Shown here one piece after another: positions 53,457-63,200 of a stretch of DNA of 64,000 nucleotides. Each line of letters opens with the position of its first letter. The stretch's first letter is position 1. A program made the position numbers and the translations under genes. Source of the DNA: Paenibacillus helianthi (GTDB taxonomy: Bacteria > Bacillota > Bacilli > Paenibacillales > Paenibacillaceae). The notes beneath the pieces are model-generated. The model made no database searches. It had not been told where the DNA came from and saw only the letters and a program-made list of their open reading frames with translations. The stretch is taken from NCBI RefSeq assembly GCF_001909055.1, contig NZ_LVWI01000037.1, forward strand, positions 248,001-312,000, written 5' to 3'.

Positions 53457-55466
53457 GTGAAGTTAAGTCTAAAAGTTAAAATGAGTATTCTGCTGTTTTT
53501 GATTATTAGTGTGCCTTTGTCCATTTCGGGAATCATTTCGTATAATCAAGCCTCTAATGCGCTGCAAAAAACGATCGAGGAGGAATTGCGCGATACCACT
53601 GCCTCAACTGGCCAATCTGTCGATTCGGAGCTAACGGCCGTAAGTAATTATCTTGGGATTGCCGGTCAAAATGATACGCTGGCAAGCTTTGCGGGTAATC
53701 CGGCAGGCAAGACAGCGAAAAGCCTGGCGTATTCTTATATCTCAGGCTTACAGAAGGATCATGCGAAGCTGCTGGAATCTATCATCATAGCCGGCAATGA
53801 CGGACAGGTATTGCTGACCAGCAGCTCTGTGAATCCGAATCTTAGTGTTAAGGACCGGGATTATTTCAAACAAGCCCTGCAGGGAAAAGAAACAGAGAGC
53901 GAAGTTCTCGTCTCTGAAGAAAGCGGTCATAATATTGTGGCTATTGCCCGCCCGCTGGAGCAGAATGGACAAATTACAGGGGTGCTGATCGGAACTGTTC
54001 TGTTCGATAACCTTACCGCTCCAGTAGCCAAGGTCAAGGTTGGAGACAGCGGCTATGGATATATGGTCGACCGCACTGGTCTGATTATATATCATCCCAA
54101 GAAGGAGAAGATTCTGAAGGAGACGCTTGACGGTAACAGTAATAAGGAACTTAGTGCAATCTTTCAGGTTATGAAAAATGGCAAGGCTGCCCACGGGTTC
54201 TACACCTATGAAGGTGTTCATAAGTATGTATCCTTTCAGCCTGCCGGAAACTGGATAGTGGCCACTACCGCCAATGTTCAGGATTATATGGCTCCAGCGA
54301 TTAATATCCGCAACATGACTATTATTATCACTCTAGCCTGTATAGTAATCGCCCTGCTTGTGGCTTATTTTTTCACCACCCGCAGCATTGTCAATCCGAT
54401 TATCAGGCTGGAGAAGGCGATGTCTCTTGCGGGAGAAGGGGACCTGACTGTACATACCTCTATCCGCACAGGAGACGAGCTGCAGGAGCTGAGTGAAGCA
54501 TTTAATACGATGATTGACAAACAGGATGCCATCATCGAGAAAGTGAGGGCAGGCTCGATCTCCTTGACTTCCATGTCGGAAGAAATGGCGGCCTCGTCGG
54601 AGGAGATTAGCGCATCGATTCAGGAGATCAGCTCGAGTACTCAGGAGATTGCCGCCGGCGCAGAGAATAACAATCAGTCCGTAATCAATGCCTCCCAGGT
54701 TCTTGTACAGCTCTCCAGTCTGGTGCAGCTGGCCCAGAGTAAGGCGTCTGCTACTTCCGGTAATGCCGATCTGACCAATCAGGCGGCCCAGCGCGGAAGA
54801 AAACAGGTCATGAATACGGTCGAAGCCATGAACATTATCAGCAGCAGCACACAGGAAACCGAAGATCAGCTGCAGGAGGTGAGTGAACTCTCAGGCAAGG
54901 TATCATCAATTATTGGTACGATTAACGCTATCGCCGGTCAGACCAACCTGCTGGCCCTGAATGCAGCCATTGAAGCCGCTAGAGCCGGTGAGGACGGCAG
55001 GGGCTTCAGTGTGGTAGCTGAAGAAGTGCGGAAGCTCTCCGATGAAACCCACAGGCAGGCCAGTGAAATTTCAGTTCTGGTGAATGATATGGTCACACGG
55101 ATTACCCAGGCAGTAGCCTCCATGAGAGGTGCTTCAGAGGCGGTTGAAGGTGGTGTTCGCGAAGTGACTGAGACGGATCACGTTTTCGTGCATATTATCA
55201 ATTCCGTGGAGCTTATTACAGACAGTGTCCGCGAGATTCTGGATATTACCCGGGACGAGGTAGCTACCTCAGATCAGATTATCAGACTGATTGATTCGAT
55301 GGGGACCATTTCGGAAGTGGCGGCAATCAATAGTGAGAATGTATCAAGTGCTACAGAAGAACAGGCGGCAACGGTCACAAACTTTGCGGCCTCTGCCCAG
55401 GAAGTAAGTGCCATGGCGTATGAACTGGAAACGCTCGTAGAGAAATTTATAATCAGGGGTGAATAG
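53457..55466 (+). CDS. Methyl-accepting chemotaxis protein
   Basis: A 669-aa chemoreceptor. Helix 1 ILLFLIISVPLSISGIISY (~10-28), an external dCache-type sensor (~35-275; GNDGQVLLTSSSVNPNLSVKDRDYFKQAL, PLEQNGQITGVLIGTVLFD, GYGYMVDRTGLIIYHP), helix 2 MTIIITLACIVIALLVAYFF (~287-306), HAMP, then the signalling coiled coil with the hairpin tip AGQTNLLALNAAIEAARAGE and GFSVVAEEVRKLSDET that binds CheA/CheW. GTG 53457 has AAGGAGAG upstream. Its stop overlaps the STAS frame. Its place within a partner-switching operon is unusual. Confidence 0.94.
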   Translation: MKLSLKVKMSILLFLIISVPLSISGIISYNQASNALQKTIEEELRDTTASTGQSVDSELTAVSNYLGIAGQNDTLASFAGNPAGKTAKSLAYSYISGLQKDHAKLLESIIIAGNDGQVLLTSSSVNPNLSVKDRDYFKQALQGKETESEVLVSEESGHNIVAIARPLEQNGQITGVLIGTVLFDNLTAPVAKVKVGDSGYGYMVDRTGLIIYHPKKEKILKETLDGNSNKELSAIFQVMKNGKAAHGFYTYEGVHKYVSFQPAGNWIVATTANVQDYMAPAINIRNMTIIITLACIVIALLVAYFFTTRSIVNPIIRLEKAMSLAGEGDLTVHTSIRTGDELQELSEAFNTMIDKQDAIIEKVRAGSISLTSMSEEMAASSEEISASIQEISSSTQEIAAGAENNNQSVINASQVLVQLSSLVQLAQSKASATSGNADLTNQAAQRGRKQVMNTVEAMNIISSSTQETEDQLQEVSELSGKVSSIIGTINAIAGQTNLLALNAAIEAARAGEDGRGFSVVAEEVRKLSDETHRQASEISVLVNDMVTRITQAVASMRGASEAVEGGVREVTETDHVFVHIINSVELITDSVREILDITRDEVATSDQIIRLIDSMGTISEVAAINSENVSSATEEQAATVTNFAASAQEVSAMAYELETLVEKFIIRGE

Positions 55467-55467
55467 C

Positions 55468-55746
55468 TTGAGCGAGATTACCATCGAAATGCCGGAGATG
55501 TTCTCCGTGGAAGAAGCCAGCGACTTCAGAGAAAAGGTAAAGGAATATATTGATAAGGGGACCTACAGCTTTGTTCTTGATTTCAGTACATGCGCCTTTA
55601 TCGATAGCACCGGGCTTGGAGTAATCGTCAGCTCCTACAAGAAGTGTGTGGAGAACGGTGGCACAATCAAGCTTCAGTCGCTGAATGCCAATGTGCGGAA
55701 GATATTCGAACTTACCCGTCTGACCCATGTATTTGAGATTCTCTAA
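55468..55746 (+). CDS. STAS-domain anti-sigma factor antagonist (RsbV-like)
   Basis: A 92-aa single STAS domain. FVLDFSTCAFIDSTGLGVIVSSYKKC contains the conserved Ser in DSTGLG that the kinase phosphorylates and the phosphatase frees. TTG 55468 is used, with AGGGG 8 nt upstream; GTG 55459 overlaps the MCP stop without a ribosome binding site. It completes the partner-switching set with the PP2C phosphatase and RsbW-like kinase. Confidence 0.9.
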   Translation: MSEITIEMPEMFSVEEASDFREKVKEYIDKGTYSFVLDFSTCAFIDSTGLGVIVSSYKKCVENGGTIKLQSLNANVRKIFELTRLTHVFEIL

Positions 55747-55758
55747 GAAAAGCTATTC

Positions 55759-55812
55759 ACACAAGCAGCGGCTGTGCTGTCCCACCCGGGACTGCACAGC
55801 CGCTGCTTGTGT
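55759..55812. terminator. Perfect 19-bp stem between convergent genes
   Basis: 55759-55777 pairs without mismatch with 55794-55812 around a 16-nt loop (arms start ACACAAGCAGC...). Neither side has a strong T run, but its place between the STAS gene and the minus-strand CBS gene suggests a bidirectional terminator. Confidence 0.7.
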
Positions 55813-55835
55813 ATCATGGCGTACATGAATGTCTG

Positions 55836-56240
55836 CTAATCGGTAATATTCCGGGTGTAATATTCAATAATGTCCTTCCGGCGGATAATGCCCAGGAAGA
55901 TGCCTTTGTCATCGACAACCGGAACAAAATTCTGATCTGCAGCCAGCGTCAGCATATCCTCCATCTGTGCGTGAATCCCGACACTTTCGTTGTGAACATG
56001 ACGCTGAATATCGCCTACGGTCACATCCCGCATGTTCTCAAAGCTTAATCCTGCCGTATCCTTCAGCTTCCACAGCAAGTCCCCTTCGGATAAGGTTCCC
56101 ACATATTTACCTTCTCCATCAATAATGGGGATGGCAGAATAATAATGATTCTCCAGTTGTACCAGGGCCTCCAGCATGGTAATGGAGGAGGTAATATACG
56201 ATACCTGGTCCTTGGGCAGCAAAAAAGCGGATATTTCCAT
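55836..56240 (-). CDS. Tandem CBS-domain protein (YkuL/CbpB-like)
   Basis: A 134-aa protein made of two CBS motifs (MLEALVQLENHYYSAIPIIDGEGKYVGTLSEGDLLWKL, about 25-62; and EDMLTLAADQNFVPVVDDKGIFLGIIRRKDIIEYY, about 95-130). Such stand-alone CBS pairs bind adenine nucleotides; B. subtilis YkuL (DarB/CbpB) binds c-di-AMP. ATG 56240 has AAGGAG 8 nt upstream; longer starts lack a site. Ligand not determinable from sequence. Confidence 0.85.
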   Translation of the reverse strand: MEISAFLLPKDQVSYITSSITMLEALVQLENHYYSAIPIIDGEGKYVGTLSEGDLLWKLKDTAGLSFENMRDVTVGDIQRHVHNESVGIHAQMEDMLTLAADQNFVPVVDDKGIFLGIIRRKDIIEYYTRNITD

Positions 56241-56350
56241 TAGTGAGGCTCCTTTACAGCGGAATTTGCCGATAGCGGTATACTTATTAAAACACAGATT
56301 GGGCTGAAAGCGCATAAAAAAATGGTATTCGTGATACTTTAATCTGCATG

Positions 56351-56397
56351 AAAAAAGGATACAGCATCTCCCAAATGGCTCAGAGAACTATATCCTT
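56351..56397 (-). terminator. Terminator of the PhnB-like gene
   Basis: AAGGATA / TATCCTT on the minus strand followed by TTTTTT. Confidence 0.75.
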
Positions 56398-56426
56398 AAC
56401 AGTATTTGGATGACCGGAGTGGGAGA

Positions 56427-56861
56427 TTAAGCGTTGTCGCCGCTTTGGCCGTCTTCATGGCTTAGCTGCCAGATGATCCCGAATTTGTCCTTCAGACTGC
56501 CGTAACATTTGCTCCAGAAGGTCTCCTGTAGTTCCATGATAACAGTACCGCCTTCTTTGAGCTTGTCGTACCATGCTTTGATTTTGCCGGTATCAGCATT
56601 CATCAGGGTGAGATTTATATTATTTCCTTCAGTATAAGGCATACCGGGGAAGACATCCGAGAACATCACTGGACTTCCGTCAATGAACATCATGGCGTGC
56701 ATGACCAGATGCTTGGCTTCCTCGGGAAGAGGGTGGGAAGGGTCCGGAGGTGCCTCACCAAAAGTCATGATCTGCGGGGGCTCTGTTCCAAACACTGTTG
56801 CATAAAACTCTACAGCTTCACGTGCGTTTCCGTTAAAATTGAAGTACACATTAATTGCCAC
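56427..56861 (-). CDS. PhnB/YjdN-like VOC-fold protein
   Basis: A 144-aa member of the PhnB-type glyoxalase-fold group: INVYFNFNGNAREAVEFYATVFGTEPPQIMTFGEAP at the N terminus, HAMMFIDGSPVMFSDVFPGMP in the middle and the end ETFWSKCYGSLKDKFGIIWQLSHE, the conserved GxxxDKFGxxWxL block. The family lacks defined enzymatic activity. GTG 56861 has GAGGAG 8 nt upstream. Confidence 0.88.
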   Translation of the reverse strand: MAINVYFNFNGNAREAVEFYATVFGTEPPQIMTFGEAPPDPSHPLPEEAKHLVMHAMMFIDGSPVMFSDVFPGMPYTEGNNINLTLMNADTGKIKAWYDKLKEGGTVIMELQETFWSKCYGSLKDKFGIIWQLSHEDGQSGDNA

Positions 56862-57167
56862 AGGCTTCACTCCTCTAAAGTGGTTATTGTAAAGGCAAAC
56901 GCAATATTTCCACATTGTATCATGTACTTGTCCATTTAGAAATATACGAGCAGTGCACAGTCTTTGCCGCCGGAACAGAGTGGGAACCAAGGTCGCTGGA
57001 AGGACTCACTGTGAGATTACGTGGATTAGTGCCTCGCAGATGATCTGTATATCATTAGATATGGGCGCCTTTCTGTCTTCAGATGGACAACCTGCGGATG
57101 GTTTCAATATACTGGAGGAAAGTATGGGAACTGATGTTAGGACCTGAGGCAAAGGAGGATGGAAATC

Positions 57168-58247
57168 GTGAATACGGACATCGCGGACCGAAGACTGGCT
57201 AATCAGTTTATTCACAGCTCTGCCTCTATGGAGCCGGAGGAGGTTGTCCGGAGATTAGGGGCTCTGCAGGCCCAGGATTATCTGCAGGCTGTGTGGGCGA
57301 TTGGCCTCCGGACGCCTTCCGCCACGCTGGCCCAGGTTGAACGGGCAGTAGCAGAGCGAAAGATTGCGCTAACCTGGACGCTGCGGGGAACGATTCATTT
57401 CGTGCCGCCGGAGGATGTGAAATGGCTGCTTCAGCTATGTGCTCCGCGTCTCTTAAGGCAGGCTGTGCGGAGAATGGAGCAGCTGGAACTGGATGAGAAG
57501 ACCCTGGGACGCGCCAGGAAAATCATCTATAACGCACTTAAGAATGGCGGAAGTCTACGGCGGCCGGATGTGCTTGCCCTGCTCGAGGCGGAAGGTATCC
57601 GCACCGGAGGGCAGCGCGGTTATCATATTTTGTGGCATAGTGCTTATAATGGGCTGATCTGCTTTGGTCCGCGCAGCGGCAAACAGCAAACCTTTGTGCT
57701 GCTAGACCAGTGGGTGGAGCATTCCCGGGAGCTGTCCTTCGAGGAATCGCTCTCCGAGCTGGCTTTGCGCTATTTCACAGCCCATGGACCGGCTACCGTA
57801 CAAGATTTTGCCTGGTGGGCCGGATTAACGCTAACAGAAGCCAGAGCCGGGCTGGACGCAGTGAAGAGCAAACTTGAGACCGGTGTATTCTCTGGCACGG
57901 AGTACTGGAGTCCAGCTTCATCCAGAGGACACATGCCAATAGCCTCTGAGGTTCATTTGCTTCCCGGCTTCGATGAATATATTCTCGGTTATGGCGACCG
58001 TAGTGCTGTGCTTGAGCCTGAGACCGCCCCGCTTATCGTACCGGGTAATAATGGTGTGTTTCTTCCGACGATTGCCGCAGGCGGGCAGATCATCGGCACA
58101 TGGAAACGAACCGTCAAGACCAAAGGGGTTGACCTGAAATTCAGTCCCTTTACCAAGCTGGCACAGGACCAAGAAGAAAGGCTGATGTTGGCCGCTGAGC
58201 GGTATGCTTCTTTTCTAGGACTTCCTGTCCTTACAATAACAAGATAG
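57168..58247 (+). CDS. Winged-helix DNA-binding protein of the AlkZ/YcaQ (HTH_42) family
   Basis: A 359-aa protein. LGALQAQDYLQAVWAIGLRT holds the QxQ motif (QAQ) that in the AlkZ group of DNA glycosylases is catalytic, and TWTLRGTIHFVPPEDVKWLL is the next family block. Winged helix repeats follow, and the C terminus has VHLLPGFDEYILGYGDRS and GVFLPTIAAGGQIIGTWKR. AlkZ-type enzymes unhook DNA crosslinks or excise alkylated bases; whether this member is active is unknown. GTG 57168 has GGAGG at 9 nt; ATG 57159 overlaps that site. Confidence 0.88.
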   Translation: MNTDIADRRLANQFIHSSASMEPEEVVRRLGALQAQDYLQAVWAIGLRTPSATLAQVERAVAERKIALTWTLRGTIHFVPPEDVKWLLQLCAPRLLRQAVRRMEQLELDEKTLGRARKIIYNALKNGGSLRRPDVLALLEAEGIRTGGQRGYHILWHSAYNGLICFGPRSGKQQTFVLLDQWVEHSRELSFEESLSELALRYFTAHGPATVQDFAWWAGLTLTEARAGLDAVKSKLETGVFSGTEYWSPASSRGHMPIASEVHLLPGFDEYILGYGDRSAVLEPETAPLIVPGNNGVFLPTIAAGGQIIGTWKRTVKTKGVDLKFSPFTKLAQDQEERLMLAAERYASFLGLPVLTITR

Positions 58248-58258
58248 AGGAGTAATGA

Positions 58259-58825
58259 GTGAATTCAGCGAAAGCTATCATCTGCAGCTCTGATTTTGAT
58301 CTTACGCTTGGCTATCAGCAACCCAACGAAGAGGAAGTGTGGACCTTGGAAGATTATACTTTATTATTGGAACAGCTTTTGCAGCAGGAGCGGAATTTGC
58401 AATTCAGCACATTTACCAATCAGACAGCCATCCGGCTGGGCAATGCCATTGTGGAGAGAGCTGTGGCAATGGATAAGCTAATCGTGGTGGATATCCGCAA
58501 GAATGGCCAAGTTCTGTTCCATGCCAAAATGAATGACACAGGTCCGAACAACGACCGCTGGATTGCCCGCAAAATAAACACAGCCAACCATTTCGGCCAC
58601 TACTCTTACTATATGCATGTGCTATATAAATCATGGAACACTACGATTCAGGACAATGCCTTCGTTGATCCGATGGAGTATGCCGCTGAGGGCGGATGCT
58701 TCCCTGTATATATCAGGAACGCAGGTCAGGTCGGAACGATTTCGGTCTCCGGATTATCTGGTGAGGAAGATCATGAGATGATAGTCAGTGTTCTTGAACC
58801 CTTTCTTAAGGCGGAGCAGGATTAA
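58259..58825 (+). CDS. UPF0303 / heme-degrading-domain (HbpS/GlcG-like) protein
   Basis: A 188-aa protein. LQFSTFTNQTAIRLGNAIVERAVAMDKLIVVDIRKNGQVLFHAKMNDTGPNNDRWIARKINTA and GGCFPVYIRNAGQVGTISVSGLSGEEDHEMIV match the UPF0303 branch of the HbpS/GlcG fold (beta sheet with helices, often homo-oligomeric). The biochemical role is not established. GTG 58259 has GAGGAG 6 nt upstream and lies 11 nt after the AlkZ-type gene, so the two form an operon. Confidence 0.85.
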   Translation: MNSAKAIICSSDFDLTLGYQQPNEEEVWTLEDYTLLLEQLLQQERNLQFSTFTNQTAIRLGNAIVERAVAMDKLIVVDIRKNGQVLFHAKMNDTGPNNDRWIARKINTANHFGHYSYYMHVLYKSWNTTIQDNAFVDPMEYAAEGGCFPVYIRNAGQVGTISVSGLSGEEDHEMIVSVLEPFLKAEQD

Positions 58826-58863
58826 TCTATTCTGATAATAAATTACATTATTTCCATATTAAA

Positions 58864-58906
58864 CGGGCGTTCCACAGCCATATCCCTGGCCGTGTGGGCG
58901 CCTTTT
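58864..58906 (+). terminator. Terminator of the UPF0303 gene
   Basis: GGCG..CCACAGCC pairs with GGCCGTGTG..CGCC, then TTTT. Confidence 0.65.
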
Positions 58907-59038
58907 GCTTGTGAGCTTCCAGGCTGGTACGAAAATGGTAGGAATGGTTATAAACAAAGCAGGAATAATCTGGACTGATATCGAATAGTTTCGTTCATCA
59001 CAAAATTCGACTTTTCAACTATAAGAGGGGTTACCGCC

Positions 59039-60205
59039 ATGTTTAAAAAAAATAAAACGTTCTTCCTGATCCTGACTTTTGCTCTGATCTTTCTGCTTCC
59101 CTTGATTGGGAGCCTGGTCAAGTGGAAGGGGCAGCTGCCGGGGTATGGCGATTTTCCCGCTCAAAAAGTAGAGGCAGACCCTGGTTTCAGCCTGCTGTAC
59201 TTTTCCCTGGCCTGCATTGTCGCGCTGCTGATTACATTGATTCTGGTTTTTCCCCGGTGGTTTGGCTTCAAAAAGGTCCGCGAAACACCCGTACCGAAAG
59301 ACGGGGGAACTCCTTTTCCGGTCTGGTTCTGGTGGAGCCTGCCAGTGCTTGCCATCAGCTGGTTCCTAATGTGGGCCCGGGTCAAGCTGTTCATTTCGTT
59401 CGAATACTACACTTTTGTACCATTATGGTGGTCATTCATATTAATTCTAGACGGATTGGTGTATAAAAGAAATAAAGGCGCTTCGATCATATCGCGCAAA
59501 CCGCATGTGATGCAGCTGCTGGCTGTAGTGTCCTGCTTCAGCTGGTTTGCTTTTGAATATCTTAATTTCTTTGTGATTGAGAACTGGTATTATCCGAATA
59601 ATGAGGTGTTCTCGAACTTTGGCAATGTGTTCTGGTTCTCACTGTCGTATACGACGGTGCTTCCGGCAATCTTTGAATGGTACCTGTTACTTAAGACTTT
59701 TAGCGCGTTCAGGAACCGCTATCGGTATGGTCCGAAATTCAACGTCTCCCGGATTTTTCTGATCATTTACTATGTGATAGGGCTGATATTGGCTTTTGGG
59801 ATGGGTTATTATCCATATTTGCTGTTCTGGGTGTTGTGGGTGGCACTTGTCCCGATGCTCTCCGCGGCAATGGCACTTGTGGGATTCTGGACGCCTTTTA
59901 CTCCGGTTAAGAACGGGGACTGGTCCAGTGTCATTCTGATTGGGCTTGCCACACTGTTTAACGGATTCTTTTGGGAGTTCTGGAATTTCGGCAGCGAGTG
60001 GTTCCATGATTCTATGCCAACCAATCCTAACTACTGGAAGTACTCGGTACCTTATTTGGACAAATTTCATATATTCTCAGAGATGCCCGTCCTGGGGTAT
60101 TTCGGATATCTCTTTTTTGGGCTGAACTGCTGGATTATTTGGCTGATTGCTGCCTATATCTTTAAGTTTGATGCGGATATTGAAGTGACGGGAGAACAGA
60201 GCTAA
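59039..60205 (+). CDS. Multi-pass membrane protein of unknown function
   Basis: A 388-aa protein with about nine or ten membrane helices, very rich in Trp, Phe and Tyr; no family recognised. Helices include FFLILTFALIFLLPLIG (~8-24), LLYFSLACIVALLITLILVF (~52-71), WWSLPVLAISWFLMW (~100-114), MQLLAVVSCFSWFAFEYLNFF and IIYYVIGLILAFGMGYYPYLLFWVLWVAL. Repeated WFxFExxNF-type motifs (WFAFEYLNFF near 172 and FFWEFWNFGSEW near 318) hint at an internal duplication. No signal or catalytic motif is seen. ATG 59039 has GAGGGG 8 nt upstream. It lies 13 bp before a giant Ser/Thr kinase gene, almost surely in the same operon. Confidence 0.8.
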   Translation: MFKKNKTFFLILTFALIFLLPLIGSLVKWKGQLPGYGDFPAQKVEADPGFSLLYFSLACIVALLITLILVFPRWFGFKKVRETPVPKDGGTPFPVWFWWSLPVLAISWFLMWARVKLFISFEYYTFVPLWWSFILILDGLVYKRNKGASIISRKPHVMQLLAVVSCFSWFAFEYLNFFVIENWYYPNNEVFSNFGNVFWFSLSYTTVLPAIFEWYLLLKTFSAFRNRYRYGPKFNVSRIFLIIYYVIGLILAFGMGYYPYLLFWVLWVALVPMLSAAMALVGFWTPFTPVKNGDWSSVILIGLATLFNGFFWEFWNFGSEWFHDSMPTNPNYWKYSVPYLDKFHIFSEMPVLGYFGYLFFGLNCWIIWLIAAYIFKFDADIEVTGEQS

Positions 60206-60218
60206 AGGTGGAGTGGGT

Positions 60219-63200
60219 ATGGTTGTGTTTGACCGATATGAGGTACTGGAGACGATTTCTGATCAATATATAAAATCCGTATACAGAAGTATCGATTCCG
60301 TAACGGGTGAATCGGTCATTCTGAAAGTACTTAAGCCGGAATATGCCGGAACGGAAGCAGTGATGAGGTTCAAGCAGGAGTACAAGCTGCTCAAGGAGCT
60401 GAGCGAGAACACGAGCGGTGTCATCAAGCCATACAGGCTGGAGGAGCAGAATAACTCCTACATTATGGTGCTGGAGGATATTCACGGACGTTCGCTCAAA
60501 AGAATCATGGCAGAGGATCAGCCGGAGCCAGAGGTACTGATACAGCTGGCGGTTCGGATCGTAGATATTCTGGGGGCGATTCACGAGCGGAATGTCATCC
60601 ACAAGGATATCAAGCCTTCCAATATCATTTGGAACAGGGATCAGAATATTGTACAAATTATTGATTTCGACCTAGCCGTGAAGCTGTCCAGGGAGAAGCG
60701 GGATTTTCAGAACAATGGTGTACTGGAAGGCAGCTTGCTGTACATATCACCCGAGCAGACCGGCAGAATGAACCGCAATGTGGACTACCGAAGTGATTAT
60801 TATTCCTTGGGCATAGTCCTCTATGAGATGATGACGGGCAAGAAGCCTTATGATGCGGGAGAGATGCTGGAGCAGATCTACTCCATTATTGCCAAAGAAG
60901 CAGTTCCTCCATATAAGGCAACTGGGGGAAGGGTCTCAAGCAGTCTGTCAGCAGTAATAATGAAGCTAATGGAAAAGTCTTCGGAGGACCGGTACCGCAG
61001 CGCATATGGAATTAAAGCGGACTTGAAGAAATGTCTGGCTGGCCAGGAGAACTTCGTAGTTGGTGCAGAAGACCGGCTGAATATCTTTCGGATTCCGCAG
61101 CGGTTATATGGACGCGATCAGGAGCTTGGACGTCTCGTGGATTCGTTCCGCAGAAGTGTCAAGGGCAGTACACAACTGATGCTGGTCACCGGAGAAGCCG
61201 GGGTGGGTAAAACCGCACTGGTCCATGAGCTGCACAAGTACATAAGTCAGGAGAAGGGACTTTTTGCAGAAGGAAAGTTCGATCAGTATAACCAGAATAT
61301 CCCCTACAGTGCCATTATTCAGGCGTTTCGGCGATTAATCAGCCAGTTGATGGATAGTCCTGATGAGAATCACAAGGCCTATCTCAAGGAGGCATTAGCC
61401 AAGGCTCTCGATGGGAATGGCAATCTGATTGCCGGTCTGATTCCTGAACTGGACACCTGGATTGGCATTCAGCCGGAGATGGAATCGCTGAATCCGGCAG
61501 AAGAAACCAACCGGTTCTATCTTACCTTTGCCAAGTTCATCGAAGGAATTACGCATAACGAGAAACCCTTAGTGCTGTTTCTGGATGATGTGCAGTGGGC
61601 GGATTATTCCAGTCTGCAGCTGATCGAGAAGCTGCTGCTGGGTCATCAGCTGCAAAAGGTTCTTATTGTCTGCTCTTACCGGCAGAATGAAATTTATGAG
61701 GGGCATCCGCTGATCAGTACGATCTCCGCGATTGAAGTTAGTCGTGAGGTTGGAAGCATAATCCTAAACTCCTTAACTGAGGCACAGGTTGGCAGTCTGG
61801 TATCCGATACGTTGTTCACTACACCCTCCCGGGTTCAGGAACTTACCGAAGTAATTTATAAGCGGACCAAAGGAAATGTTTTTTTTATAAAAGAAATTCT
61901 CAAGGATTTGTACAGGAATGGGTATTTGTACTTTGACGAGTCGGAAGGATTATGGGCCTGGCAGACGCAGCGGATTGTCAGCTTGCCGGTGAACGAGAGC
62001 GTGGTCGACTTCCTGATGCTGAAGCAGCAGGAGCTTCCGCAGAATGTGCGCAGAATACTGATGCTTAGCGCAGCAGTGGGTAATGTATTTGATTTTGGAA
62101 TATTGGCCCTGATTGCTGATGAACCGCTTGAGGTGGTTGCTCATGCCATAGCCACAGCTGTGGAAAAAGAGTTTATCTTACCCGAGGACTACCGGTACGC
62201 CCGGATGTCCAGCTTCCTGTCGGCACCGGAAGAAGAGGCATTGCAGAATCTGGATATCCGATTCAAATTTGCACATGACCGGATTCAGCAGTCGTTTTAC
62301 CAGATGCTTGACGAAGAGGAACGGGCTGCTCTGCATCTGGCCATCGGCCGTTTGCTGCTTGAACGCCTGAGTCACGGGGAGATCGAAGGGATTATCGTTG
62401 ATATTGCCGCACACCTGAATAAAGGGCTAGACAGGCTGTCCGGCAAGGCGGAAGTCGATAAAGTGATCAGGATTAATCTAAGAGCCGCGCGCAAGGCCAA
62501 GGCAGCCTTCGGCTATGACTCGGCTTTCCGGTTGCTGGAAGCGAATATCGGGCTGATGGGAGAGACATCATGGGAAGAGGACGGAACGCGTGCGGCTGAG
62601 ATTTACCAGCTATATGCGGAATGCGGATATCTTACTCATCAGGTTGAAGCAGCTGATTCGGCATGTGGGGTCCTGATCAGGCATACCAGAGACAGATTGG
62701 CCCTCGCCCAAATCTATGAAATGCAGGCCAATCATTACATGTACCTGGGAATGATGAAAGAGTCCATAGCCTCTGGAAGGCTGGGGTTATCTACACTGGG
62801 CGTTCATATTCCTGCCCGGGTAGGCATGGCATCCGTTCTTAAGGAGCTCGTGAAGATTAAAACCGCGCTGCGGGGAAAAACGGTTGATCATATTTTTGAA
62901 GCCGAAGAGATGAAAGACCCGGAAATGAAGCTGGTGATGCGGCTATTGATCAACTTTATTCCTCCAGCCTTTATTTCCGGAGAAACTTCGCTGTTCGGGC
63001 TGGTTGTTCTGAAGAAGGTGGGACTTACCCTGAAGCACGGCAATGCTCCAGAGTCAGCGCTCGCGTTCATCGGTTATGCGATGCTGCTGTCCGGGTTCGG
63101 AGATTCCAAGGGAGCTTTTGATTATGGCCGTCTAGGTATTCGAATCAATGACAAGTTCAACGATCTGCAATGGAAAGGCGCGGCGTATGTGCTATATACG

